Source: Cellulophaga sp. L1A9 (GTDB lineage: Bacteria > Bacteroidota > Bacteroidia > Flavobacteriales > Flavobacteriaceae). Taken from it: DNA of 64,000 nucleotides. The notes beneath the pieces were generated by a model that made no database searches, had not been told where the DNA came from, and was given only the letters and a program-made list of their open reading frames with translations. The translations under genes and the position numbers were made by a program. Where the stretch lies: the NCBI RefSeq assembly GCF_009797025.1, contig NZ_CP047027.1:4092001-4156000 (forward strand). Reading direction: 5' to 3'. The stretch's first letter is position 1. Every line of letters starts with the position of its first letter. Shown here piece by piece: positions 24,192-32,983 of the stretch.

Positions 24192-27050
24192 TTACTTCGT
24201 AAATTTAATAGTTCCAATCTTAAAATCGCCACTTTTAGTAGGTTCTAGTTGAAGGGTCAAGACTTCTTTTTGCTCTTCTTTTGTTCCAAAGTTTGTATAT
24301 ACTAAGGCTCTTACGGTGACATTGCCCAATGCAGTTTGTTTTCTTGTACCATAAAAATTAACATCTATACCATATGCGCCATCTATAGCATGCTTAAGTC
24401 TAAACTCTTCAGGGCCATATCCTTGTGTAATGTCATTGGAAATTCTTCCGCCTAAGCGCGTATTCTTGTTGCTATAACTACACTTTTCTTTATTAGGATC
24501 TGTAATCCATAAATCAATATCTGTTTCATTAGCATCCCAGTCAATAACAATTCTAACATCTACAGGCATATGTTTTAGAAAACATGGGTTTATAAAAGAG
24601 ACATCTAATTTATTCTTATGCTTATATATAATATTGTTGATGTCATGAAGGGTGATTAATTCTATACCATTAAAACGAGAGATAATACCTGCATCCCAAT
24701 TTTTATCTATGACATGGTATAAGCTATTAATTGCTTCCTGATTTTTTCCTAATTCCGCATAGGTTAGTCCTAAATCGATGTACGAATGTGGTTCGAAGGA
24801 TCTTGTTTCAAGGACTTCTTTAAATACTGCTAAAGCTTCTTTAAAAAACTTAAATTCGTAAAGCTTTCTACCTAAGGTGCGCAGTAATTCTGTATTTTCT
24901 AATTCTAATTCTGCAAGATTGGAAATTACACGTAAACCGTCTTCTTTTTGGTTGTTTTGAAACATATAGGTGGCTACATCAAAATAGAAAGAAGGGTTTG
25001 TGCCATTTTCATCCTTTAATTCTAAATATTTATCATAAACATTTTCTTTTGCAACAGATTTCAAGGTATTTATATAAGGTGCTTTACTGTCCCATGTTGC
25101 AATTGTTATTGTAGGCTTGCTTTTCTTCTTTTTAGAGCTACTTTCACTTGACTTACTTTCAGAAGCAACTTCATCCATCTCCATTTCCATAATAGCTTGT
25201 GGAGCTTCTGAAATTTGATCTCTTGAAATCAGTTCTACTGGTTCAATATTTACATCATTTCCGTCTCGACTCATACTTATAGCTTTTTGAATTGGTGGAT
25301 TTTCCCACCAATTATAATCTTCACTAAATGTTCGACATAAGTTTGAAATTCTTTCTTTTTTTAGGTCTTTTTTTTGCTGATTTTGCATCGAAATACGCTT
25401 GAAATATTCTTCTTGTAGTGAAGCTGGGGGAACAATTTTGTACTGCACGTAATCTGCTACATCGTCTAATACAATTAAAGAGGTATTTGGAGTTACAAGG
25501 CTATATTTTTTTCCGTGCGCTTTTATTTCAGCTGTATTTTGGGAAACCAATAATGTTTTTAACTTTTTCTGCGCCCAAATGCGCTCTCCTAAATTATGAT
25601 CTAATGCTTCAGTATTATCAATAAGTATACGCTTTGTTTCCGTTATTTCACCTCCAAATCCAAAATGCAGTGTTAACTCCGCTTTATCACCTTCAATTTT
25701 ACCAGACATGCTGAATTTGTTTCCTATTTTTTCTCTACTATTTGGGAATATTTCTTTTATTTTGTTAGCATCAAACTCCGCCTTTATAAACTGTTTTTGT
25801 TCATGGGTAACCTTATCAATCGCTTGGTTTTCAGAGGTTTCAAACGCGTTGATATAGATGCCATTTGAACAAATGGCGAAATATTCTAATAAACTGTGGT
25901 TCGCAATATTAGAGGTGTTAATAGCTATAATAGGAGCTTCGAAATTAGTTTTGTTTTTTTCTCCGAAATTAGATATACCATCTGAGAATAAGAGTATTTC
26001 ATCGGTTTTGAATTTCGAGAAATCTATACTATTTATAGAAGTACCACCATCATGCTTTTCCGCTTTTAAAGCGCTAATAAGCTTTTCATTTTTTCCAGAA
26101 TTTAATTCATATGTATTGGAACTATGAATGGCATTGGAAAATGTTACAACCTGTACTTGACCTATTTTCATCCAGTTTAAATAACCCTCAAGGATGGCAA
26201 TTTCTTTCTCTAAATCTCTACTTTTTGCGGAGGAAGATACATCCCAAAGGAGTGTTATCTTATTAGGAGTGTCCTTTTTGCGTTGCTCAGGTTTTATATC
26301 AAGATGGGTATAAAAATAATTGTCTGAAGTAACCGCGCCTTTATATGTTACTACTTTTGATATTTTTTTAGGCTTTGGAATGGCAAAGGTTAAATTGCTA
26401 TCCATTGTTTTATTTTCTTCCCTATAATCACTAATGTAGGAGTTTCGAGCTGCTGTAAATTCTAAATTGATTTGCGGATGATCGCTCTTTAAAACTTTTG
26501 GTTTATTTAATACAACTTCAACCTTTACAGAAAAGGTTTTTAATACGTTTTTTATTTGTAAGGGGAGTTGATAAATATAATTAGCTGCATCACCACTTAT
26601 TTCTTGCTCAAAGGCTATAATTGCTTTTTTATATCCTTTCGCAGGAATGGGATACACTCGAGCTTTAAAATTATTTCCCTTGGTGATTTCCGCAAGGCCT
26701 GGGTCAACATTTCTACGTGTTACAGCCTCAAAAGCTTGGGTAGCAATTTCTTTGTCTACAATGACCCCTTCTCGCATTTCTCCATTTACATCTAAAGCAA
26801 AACGAGAAATTGTAACGCCATTACCTAAAGGGAAATTTAACTCACCTTCCATCACTCGGTCATTAGCATTGTAAAAACGCATTTCTAGAGTAGTGGTTGC
26901 AACATTATCTATGATAAAAACATCAATATCGAGATCATTTAATAGGATAGGTTTACTCGTATTGTCTGTTGTCTTAATGATAGGAATTCCTTGCGCAGAG
27001 GCAATTCTTGAGAATAGTAAGATTAAAATAAGAATAGGATATTTTTTCAT
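24192..27050 (-). CDS. VIT/VWA/TPR/DUF2135 exported protein
   Basis: 952 aa. Signal peptide (about 1-19, ending ASA before QG). Order of domains: VIT (about 25-160, TTLEMRFYNANDRVMEGELNFPLGNGV), von Willebrand A-like (about 250-400, ITLLWDVSSSAKSRD then ILLFSDGISNFG; the MIDAS-type DxSxS is DVSSS), a Lys/Ser-rich linker with SSKKKKSKP, a TPR-type helical region (about 690-790, SYIDLGLTYAELGKNQEAINSLY), and a C-terminal DUF2135 domain (about 830-950, VRIVIDWDANETDIDLWITDPN). The pattern points to a large envelope adhesion or complex-assembly protein. Partners unknown; two small genes follow on the same strand. Confidence 0.85.
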   Translation of the reverse strand: MKKYPILILILLFSRIASAQGIPIIKTTDNTSKPILLNDLDIDVFIIDNVATTTLEMRFYNANDRVMEGELNFPLGNGVTISRFALDVNGEMREGVIVDKEIATQAFEAVTRRNVDPGLAEITKGNNFKARVYPIPAKGYKKAIIAFEQEISGDAANYIYQLPLQIKNVLKTFSVKVEVVLNKPKVLKSDHPQINLEFTAARNSYISDYREENKTMDSNLTFAIPKPKKISKVVTYKGAVTSDNYFYTHLDIKPEQRKKDTPNKITLLWDVSSSAKSRDLEKEIAILEGYLNWMKIGQVQVVTFSNAIHSSNTYELNSGKNEKLISALKAEKHDGGTSINSIDFSKFKTDEILLFSDGISNFGEKNKTNFEAPIIAINTSNIANHSLLEYFAICSNGIYINAFETSENQAIDKVTHEQKQFIKAEFDANKIKEIFPNSREKIGNKFSMSGKIEGDKAELTLHFGFGGEITETKRILIDNTEALDHNLGERIWAQKKLKTLLVSQNTAEIKAHGKKYSLVTPNTSLIVLDDVADYVQYKIVPPASLQEEYFKRISMQNQQKKDLKKERISNLCRTFSEDYNWWENPPIQKAISMSRDGNDVNIEPVELISRDQISEAPQAIMEMEMDEVASESKSSESSSKKKKSKPTITIATWDSKAPYINTLKSVAKENVYDKYLELKDENGTNPSFYFDVATYMFQNNQKEDGLRVISNLAELELENTELLRTLGRKLYEFKFFKEALAVFKEVLETRSFEPHSYIDLGLTYAELGKNQEAINSLYHVIDKNWDAGIISRFNGIELITLHDINNIIYKHKNKLDVSFINPCFLKHMPVDVRIVIDWDANETDIDLWITDPNKEKCSYSNKNTRLGGRISNDITQGYGPEEFRLKHAIDGAYGIDVNFYGTRKQTALGNVTVRALVYTNFGTKEEQKEVLTLQLEPTKSGDFKIGTIKFTK

Positions 27051-27352
27051 AGTTTAATATTTCCAATAGATTCTAAGCGTGGCCTGTTATTCTTTATAAC
27101 GAACATATATTCAGCTATTGTATAAATATAGGATTTAATACCTATTTATAGGTAGGTTTATTTTTTAGATGATTACCTGTTTTTTATATCGTTTAAAAAA
27201 GATAGGACAGTGTATTCTTACGATTGCTAGCTCTTCAATAGTAAAACAGCTATTTTAATACGTGTTTCTTGGTAAAATTAACAGCAAGTTAGGTTCGGTG
27301 ACTTTACGAAGGTTGCCTGCAGTTAAACACTGCCATTTCAACATGTTAAAAA
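27051..27352. other. Intergenic stretch between VIT gene and 597-aa gene
   Basis: About 300 bp without an open frame of note, followed by the operator at 27353-27366. Nothing else found. Confidence 0.6.
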
Positions 27353-27396
27353 ATGATAATTATCATATTCTATGGCAATTAATTGTATCAGTTTTG
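27353..27396 (+). promoter_or_regulatory. Fnr-type operator and promoter of the 597-aa gene
   Basis: Perfect 14-bp palindrome ATGATAATTATCAT (27353-27366, centre 27359.5), identical to the one in the nap-moeA gap. CAGTTTTG (27389-27396) matches TAnnTTTG except for its first base and ends 36.5 bp from the palindrome centre. Confidence 0.65.
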
Positions 27397-27435
27397 ATCT
27401 AAATTACCTAGTAAGAATTTATTAAATACATTATT

Positions 27436-29229
27436 ATGAAGGCACATTCTTTTCATATTCCTGTGATGGGAATAGGTTTTACCATTGACACACCCTTAAA
27501 AGTTTCACATCTTGGTATTGATTCTGCTGTTTCATTGGTAGACGATATTTTGGTAGAAAAATTGAGGAAAATGTATTCCAATATATTTAACCAAGCCTAT
27601 ACTGAAATTACAGAAGATTTTGAAGATTTCAGAGCTAAACGAATCACTTCCTATTTAAATTTGGTCAAAAGTATTGCTGAGAAAAAATTTAAGGAACTTA
27701 AGAATATAACAGATGGAGTTAATGATAGTTTAAAGGAGTATTTTGATTTTTTACCCGAAACATCTGTTTTTAAACAGCAGTTTAATGACTTTATTTCAAA
27801 GCATTACACGATCGCTGAATTGAAAGATTTCTTAGAAGATACTTTACGAATGGGGAGTATTGATGTTAATATTATGACGAAAGTGGATAAAGAAAATTTC
27901 CATAAAAAAGAAAAATTACCATCAATTTATAACGACGCACATGCCGCACTTAGAGGGTATGCCAACAGTGATTTGATGTCTTCTGTAATATTTTCTGCAG
28001 GTATGAACCCAAGACTCTATAGTTATTTAGAAGAGTTTGAAGACTTTTATCCCGATAAAGAAGGAGTTATAAAAAAGAAAATAGTTTTAAAGGTAAGCGA
28101 TTACAGATCGGCATTAATCCAAGGAAAATTTTTAGCTAAAAAAGGATTATGGGTATCGGAATATAGAATAGAATCCGGACTTAATTGCGGTGGACATGCT
28201 TTTGCAACTGATGGGTATCTCTTAGGGCCCATATTGGCACAATTTAGAGATCAAAGAGAAGAGTTTATAAGTGAAACCAATGCTATCTTTAAAAAAGCAT
28301 TAACGCTTAAAAAACGTCACGTTTCAGAAGTGCCTTTACCCGTTAAATTTACGGCTCAAGGCGGCGTAGGGACTGCAGAAGAACACAATTTTTTATTACA
28401 GCATTATAAAATAGATTCTATTGGATGGGGGACTCCTTTTTTGCTGGTTCCAAATGCAACAACGGTAGATGATGAGACCTTAAAAAAAATGGTGAAAGCC
28501 AAAGAAAATGACCTGTATTTAAGTAATATTTCTCCATTAGGAATACCTTTTCATAGCCTTAAAAGCAACACGAAAGATGAAGAAAAAAGGGCTTTAATCG
28601 CTAAAGATAGACCAGGGAGTTCTTGCCCCAAAAAGTTTGTAGCATTGAATAAAGAGTTTACAGAAAAAGGTATTTGTACCGCTTCTCGGCAATATCAGCA
28701 TTTGAGGATTAAAGATTTAGAGAAAGAAAATCTTACCCCTGAAATGTATCAAAAAGAATATGAAAAAATTACAGAAAAGTCATGTACTTGCGTTGGGTTA
28801 GGAACTTCTGCTTTGCTAAAATATAACTTAGATACAAAAACAGAAGGAGAGGGAGTTTCCGTTTGTCCTGGACCTAACTTAGCATATTTTTCAAAGATTA
28901 TGGATTTGAAGGAAATTATCGGTCATATTTATGGGGAATCCAATGTTATAAAACGGACTGATCGACCTAATATTTTTATAAAAGAGCTTACTATTTACAT
29001 CGATTACCTGAAAAATAAGTTTGAAGAAGCTGGTGCTTTAATAGATGACAAGCAGAAAAAATATTTAGCGCTGTTTGTTAAAAATTTAAATGATGGCATC
29101 ATATATTATAAAAATGTATTCAATACTTGCGAAAAAGAGTTTGAAAACTCCTATGCTCATGTTTTAGTTGAATTAGATTTTAATGAAAATTTATTGAACC
29201 AATTAAAGCAGAAAATAGAAAAAGCCTGA
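27436..29229 (+). CDS. Unrecognised 597-aa protein, possibly a Cys-rich TIM-barrel flavoprotein
   Basis: 597 aa, cytoplasmic (no signal, no TM). The start HIPVMGIGFTIDTPLKV and the stretch PVKFTAQGGVGTAEEHNFLL with WGTPFLLVPNATTVDDETL recall the first strand and the phosphate-binding GGVGT strand of nitronate monooxygenase/IMPDH-type flavin TIM barrels. Between them is ESGLNCGGHAFATDGYL (Cys about 249). The C-terminal third carries SSCPKK, GICTAS, SCTCVGLGTS and VCPGPN, enough cysteines for an iron-sulfur cluster. Its promoter has an Fnr-type box shared with nitrate genes, so an anaerobic, nitrate- or nitrosative-stress role is likely. The flavin reading is by eye and uncertain. Confidence 0.6.
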   Translation: MKAHSFHIPVMGIGFTIDTPLKVSHLGIDSAVSLVDDILVEKLRKMYSNIFNQAYTEITEDFEDFRAKRITSYLNLVKSIAEKKFKELKNITDGVNDSLKEYFDFLPETSVFKQQFNDFISKHYTIAELKDFLEDTLRMGSIDVNIMTKVDKENFHKKEKLPSIYNDAHAALRGYANSDLMSSVIFSAGMNPRLYSYLEEFEDFYPDKEGVIKKKIVLKVSDYRSALIQGKFLAKKGLWVSEYRIESGLNCGGHAFATDGYLLGPILAQFRDQREEFISETNAIFKKALTLKKRHVSEVPLPVKFTAQGGVGTAEEHNFLLQHYKIDSIGWGTPFLLVPNATTVDDETLKKMVKAKENDLYLSNISPLGIPFHSLKSNTKDEEKRALIAKDRPGSSCPKKFVALNKEFTEKGICTASRQYQHLRIKDLEKENLTPEMYQKEYEKITEKSCTCVGLGTSALLKYNLDTKTEGEGVSVCPGPNLAYFSKIMDLKEIIGHIYGESNVIKRTDRPNIFIKELTIYIDYLKNKFEEAGALIDDKQKKYLALFVKNLNDGIIYYKNVFNTCEKEFENSYAHVLVELDFNENLLNQLKQKIEKA

Positions 29230-29305
29230 AAAATTTACTAAATATATCTTAAAAAAGCAGAATCATTCAATTTTAGTTGTTTATTTCCCTTTGTTTAATT
29301 ATATT

Positions 29306-29313
29306 TATTTTTG
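29306..29313 (+). promoter_or_regulatory. -7 element before 75-aa gene
   Basis: TATTTTTG, perfect TAnnTTTG, placing transcription near 29320 and excluding the TTG at 29311 as a start, so ATG 29332 is used. Confidence 0.5.
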
Positions 29314-29331
29314 TCTAAACAAAAAAGAACT

Positions 29332-29559
29332 ATGGATATTTTAGAAGAAGCGACAATCTTTGAAAAAGCCAAAATGAGTCATATGTCAACGAGTGATAGA
29401 GTGGTAGCTTCAAGAGAAGCAAAACGACTCATTTTAGCGATTAACGAGCAATATAAAGAAACCAAAGATGAGGATTTAATGGAAGTTATGAAAAGGTTAA
29501 CTGTTAAGAAGAAAAAGATTGAAATTAGATTAAAAGGAAAACCTGACTCAGGAATCTGA
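29332..29559 (+). CDS. Hypothetical 75-aa charged protein
   Basis: Starts MDILEEATIFEKAKMSHMST. Basic, helical throughout, with REAKRLILAINEQYKETKDEDL and a Lys-rich C-terminus (VKKKKIEIRLKGK). No signal or TM. Own -7 element, though it also lies 100 bp after the 597-aa gene. Not recognised; may be DNA/RNA-binding by charge only. Confidence 0.5.
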   Translation: MDILEEATIFEKAKMSHMSTSDRVVASREAKRLILAINEQYKETKDEDLMEVMKRLTVKKKKIEIRLKGKPDSGI

Positions 29560-29942
29560 TGTTATGTTGGGTCGTAGTACATGAAATGCATTAATATCTA
29601 TTTTGTAAGGCTGTTTAAAAATTGTTTTAGCAGTTTTCTATCTAGATTTTGCTAGGTGATTGAAAAGAATCGTGGTCTCCACATTTTTAATTACCATTAG
29701 CAAAACAAGAGATTTACACTTTATTAAATCTCGAAGAAATGTTTTTTATACACCGATTCTTCATTTAAAATTTTAGGTTTAAAACCTAAATTCAAATGGT
29801 GCTTATGTATTTCTAGATGGTCAGAAGCCAAACGGAAAAGCAAAGCACCATTTGTTGTATTTAAAACTTTCAGTAGCTAGCTATTTTAGATGAATGCACT
29901 TTATGTTAAGTAAGGGATTAGGTTATTTTTTGAAATCTTAAC
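29560..29942. other. Intergenic stretch with one palindrome
   Basis: About 380 bp without a gene. It holds an inverted repeat TTTAGGTTT-A-AAACCTAAA (29772-29790) with a one-base centre; no T-run, so probably not a terminator. Confidence 0.55.
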
Positions 29943-31199
29943 TTAAGATAATATCGTTCCAGAAATAGTTTCTATAACCGCCAAAGCAGCTCTTTCTCCA
30001 GAGATCATAGCGGCATTTAAAGAACCATTAAGTTGTGTGTCCCCTGCCAAAAAAATACTAGAAGTTAAGCGTGTTTCTGATGGAGTCATTTCATAACGTA
30101 AATGGTCTAAATTTGGTAATGCTGCTGGTATGTGGTATAATTTTAGGAAGCTAGTGTCTTCTATGTTACAATATTCTTTCAATTCCAATTCTACTTTTTC
30201 AATAAGAGCTTTATCTGTTAGGTTTTGATTATCGATAACGCTTACAGAAAGCAATTCTTTATTTGATGTTGTATTTGTTTTTAGACTGGTATGGTAAAAG
30301 ATATTGTTTATTACTGAACCTTGATTTGGAATAAGTCCGATTAATGCCTTATGAATAACTCTTTTCTCAACTTCAAAATATAGCGTGTAGCATGATTTCC
30401 ATAATGTTTTTTGATTTCTCAATCTAGAAATTAATGGACTTGCTTCTGTGGCCACAATCGTAAAATCACTTTCTAATTGTGCGCCATCACCAAGTTCAAT
30501 TTGGGTATCTTTAATAGCTTTTACTTTTGTATTGAATTTAAATGTAGTGCGTGTTAATTTTTCTGAGAGCTGTTGCGGTATCGCTCCAATTCCGGCTTTT
30601 GGTAAAGCAGCATAGCCTTCTCCAAACATTTTATAAACAAATTTAAACATGCTACTCGGAGTATCTAATTTGTTTTCCAAAAAGATACCACTGAAAAATG
30701 GCATGAAGAAATCGGCAATCATTTCTTTAGAAAAGCCTAAACCTTTTAAATACGATAAGGTGGTCTGTTCTTCTTCTGAAAATAGAGCTAGGAGTGATTT
30801 TTTATTTAATTCACGATTTAATTTTAATGTTAATAGTTTGTCAGAAAAGGTTCCTATTCCTGAAAATAGGGTAGGGAATAGTAAGGTCATATCTCGCAAA
30901 GGGTCGCCAAGGACCTTTTGATTGCCATTTTTAAAAATAGCCGCACCAGGTAAGAATTTTTGTAATTCTAAAGCTTTAAAATCAAGGTATTTTTGTGCTG
31001 CTGGGTAGGCCGTTAATACTACTTGAAAACCATGGTCTAATTGATATCCTTGGACAATATCTGTTTTAACCCTTCCACCAACACGATCTGAAGCTTCAAG
31101 AATAACAGGAGAAAACCCACTTTGTTCAAGTACGGTAGCTGCAATTAAACCGCTAATTCCTGCACCTATTATATATATCTTAGGTTCCTGTCGCTCCAT
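29943..31199 (-). CDS. FAD-dependent amine-oxidase/desaturase-fold oxidoreductase
   Basis: 418 aa. Dinucleotide motif IYIIGAGISGLIAATVLEQSG (visible as GAGISGLIAA near residue 12), then ILEASDRVGGRVKTD, the second FAD motif, and a C-terminal IFLAGDTQLNGSLNAAMISGERAA. This is the protoporphyrinogen-oxidase/carotenoid-desaturase/amine-oxidase superfamily; substrate unknown. Its 418-aa length fits. The promoter region upstream carries a large inverted repeat. It is divergent from a glutathione peroxidase. Confidence 0.85.
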   Translation of the reverse strand: MERQEPKIYIIGAGISGLIAATVLEQSGFSPVILEASDRVGGRVKTDIVQGYQLDHGFQVVLTAYPAAQKYLDFKALELQKFLPGAAIFKNGNQKVLGDPLRDMTLLFPTLFSGIGTFSDKLLTLKLNRELNKKSLLALFSEEEQTTLSYLKGLGFSKEMIADFFMPFFSGIFLENKLDTPSSMFKFVYKMFGEGYAALPKAGIGAIPQQLSEKLTRTTFKFNTKVKAIKDTQIELGDGAQLESDFTIVATEASPLISRLRNQKTLWKSCYTLYFEVEKRVIHKALIGLIPNQGSVINNIFYHTSLKTNTTSNKELLSVSVIDNQNLTDKALIEKVELELKEYCNIEDTSFLKLYHIPAALPNLDHLRYEMTPSETRLTSSIFLAGDTQLNGSLNAAMISGERAALAVIETISGTILS

Positions 31200-31203
31200 T
31201 TTT

Positions 31204-31243
31204 AATTTTGTTTAATTATTTAAAATTATTAATAAACAAAATT
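31204..31243. promoter_or_regulatory. Inverted repeat in the oxidoreductase/peroxidase divergent region
   Basis: AATTTTGTTTA (31204-31214) and TAAACAAAATT (31233-31243) are perfect inverted copies 18 bp apart, directly before the FAD oxidoreductase start. MerR-type regulators bind such paired arms; the position inside a spacer fits that type. No regulator gene is in the window. Confidence 0.4.
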
Positions 31244-31473
31244 AGTATTTTTGAAATAGGAATACGCATCATTTTCTATTTTTCTCTAGGTTTAAAATAT
31301 ATAAAGAGAAAGGGTGGGGTGTAAGGAACAAGTTTAGAGCGTAAGGACGTATATAACTCAGGTTATTATAGCACGATCAGAATTAAATATTATATCTATT
31401 TTGTAGCACTAAAGGAATAGTACCATCATCATATTATAAACTGTTGTTGTGTGTAAATTTTTAAAAGCATCAT

Positions 31474-31998
31474 ATGAAATTAACGAATAAAGCAAAAGTA
31501 GCTCCGAGTAGTTCCCACGAATTACAAAACCCATCTATCTATGATGTCGCAATAAATACTATAGATGGAACACCAATAGCTCTAAATACCTTTAAAGGCA
31601 AAAAACTACTTTTTGTTAATGTGGCTTCAGAATGCGGATTTACAAAACAATATAAAGAGCTACAAACTTTAAGTGATACGTATGGAGATAAACTTGTTGT
31701 AATTGGTTCACCTTGTAATCAATTTGGTCAACAAGAGCCTGGTGAAGCCTCACAAATTCAGGAATTTTGTTCGTTGAATTTTGGAGTTACGTTTTTGCTT
31801 ACAGAAAAATTAGCTGTGAAAGGCCCCAAGCAGCACCCACTTTATGAATGGCTTACCAATAAATCATTAAATGGTAAAAAGAGTTCTAGTGTAAAGTGGA
31901 ATTTTCAGAAATACCTTGTAGATGATAAGGGGCAATTTATAGATTATTATTTCTCGATAACGAAACCACTAAGCACTAAAATAACCAAACACTTATAA
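31474..31998 (+). CDS. Glutathione/thioredoxin peroxidase
   Basis: 174 aa. The active site ASECGFTKQY carries Cys54 instead of selenocysteine; Gln in SPCNQFGQQEPG and the WNF of VKWNFQKYL complete the catalytic tetrad. Cytoplasmic. Reduces hydroperoxides, most bacterial relatives using thioredoxin. The next gene starts in its stop (TAATG). Confidence 0.92.
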   Translation: MKLTNKAKVAPSSSHELQNPSIYDVAINTIDGTPIALNTFKGKKLLFVNVASECGFTKQYKELQTLSDTYGDKLVVIGSPCNQFGQQEPGEASQIQEFCSLNFGVTFLLTEKLAVKGPKQHPLYEWLTNKSLNGKKSSSVKWNFQKYLVDDKGQFIDYYFSITKPLSTKITKHL

Positions 31999-32423
31999 TG
32001 GCTATAGCGATTATAGGACTTTTGATAGATTTTGGTTTGGTTGTTTTAATTTGGATGATACAATGTGTTGTGTATCCAAGTTTTGGCTATTACACTCAAG
32101 AAAACCTTATTGTTTGGCATAAAAAGTATACTGCTCGTTTTAGTTTTATCGTTGTTCCGTTACTAGTAAGTCAGCTTAGTCTTTCTATTTATGAAGTGGC
32201 ATTGGGGACTAATTTTTTTACTGTTTTACGTTTGATGCTTATCGTTGCTGTCTGGTGTTCTACTTTTTTTCAATTTGTTCCTATGCATATAAAAATTTCT
32301 ATTGGAATAGTCAATGACCAACTACTTGATTCTTTAGTTCATAAAAACTGGATTAGAACCTTTGTATGGACATTCCTCTTTCTACACCATTTGTATTTTT
32401 ATTTAAGTTTTGAAGTACGCTAG
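31998..32423 (+). CDS. Hypothetical four-TM membrane protein
   Basis: 141 aa. Four hydrophobic segments (about 4-24, 45-65, 72-95 and 116-136); conserved-looking QCVVYPSFGYYTQENLIVWHKKYTARFSF. It is one-base coupled to the glutathione peroxidase. I recognise this as a flavobacterial membrane family seen with light/oxidative-stress genes but cannot name a domain or function. Confidence 0.6.
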   Translation: MAIAIIGLLIDFGLVVLIWMIQCVVYPSFGYYTQENLIVWHKKYTARFSFIVVPLLVSQLSLSIYEVALGTNFFTVLRLMLIVAVWCSTFFQFVPMHIKISIGIVNDQLLDSLVHKNWIRTFVWTFLFLHHLYFYLSFEVR

Positions 32424-32429
32424 TGTGTG

Positions 32430-32921
32430 TTACTCCAAAAGAATTTCATCTATTTCTAACTTAAAGTGTTCTTCTTCCTTATTGCCAATTATAAAAGCAA
32501 TTTCTTCTATAGTGGTGTCTTTATAATTAGGAAGGTCTAATTTTCTACCTCTGAATATGGGTTCCATTTCTGCCATAGAGAACGCTAAGGTTTCCCAATT
32601 CTTTGAGGTATTGAAGTGGGTTATATACGAATGGCTATCAGATTGTTTTGTTTTAAATCTCAGCTTATAGCTTTTTCCATCGCCTTTAATTGTTATTATA
32701 ATCTTGGAATAAGCAGTACTGTTAAGGGCACTAAAACGATACCTTAACGAAGAAAAACCGCCATTATTTTCTAAGGAAACACGACCTTGAAAAACTCCAT
32801 TCCCTTTTTCATTTAGGCAAAATTCCCCTGATGATTTCCCACCCATAACCACATCATCTATTATGGACCACTGGGATATATCCGTTTTTTTGTCAAATTT
32901 AAAAATAGGTAAAAATCTCAT
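32430..32921 (-). CDS. CIA30 family protein
   Basis: 163 aa from ATG 32921 (the frame opens at a TTG two codons before). The start region WSIIDDVVMGGKSSGEF and VFQGRVSLENNGGFSSLRYRF are CIA30 (complex I intermediate-associated protein 30) signatures, a jelly-roll carbohydrate-binding-like fold. In bacteria the function is unsettled and the complex I link does not carry over. It is close to the peroxidase and membrane protein genes but convergent with them. No signal peptide. Confidence 0.85.
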   Translation of the reverse strand: MRFLPIFKFDKKTDISQWSIIDDVVMGGKSSGEFCLNEKGNGVFQGRVSLENNGGFSSLRYRFSALNSTAYSKIIITIKGDGKSYKLRFKTKQSDSHSYITHFNTSKNWETLAFSMAEMEPIFRGRKLDLPNYKDTTIEEIAFIIGNKEEEHFKLEIDEILLE

Positions 32922-32983
32922 ATTCAAGGTATATTTAAGGGTTAGCGCAAATTAGTGTCTCGCATTTGCAATTAATATAATGA

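Noticed and set aside
27353..27366. Reading ATGATAATTATCAT as a Fur-type iron box
   Set aside because: Fixed spacing to the -7 element and the shared nitrate genes fit a Crp/Fnr activator better, and no iron-uptake gene is near.
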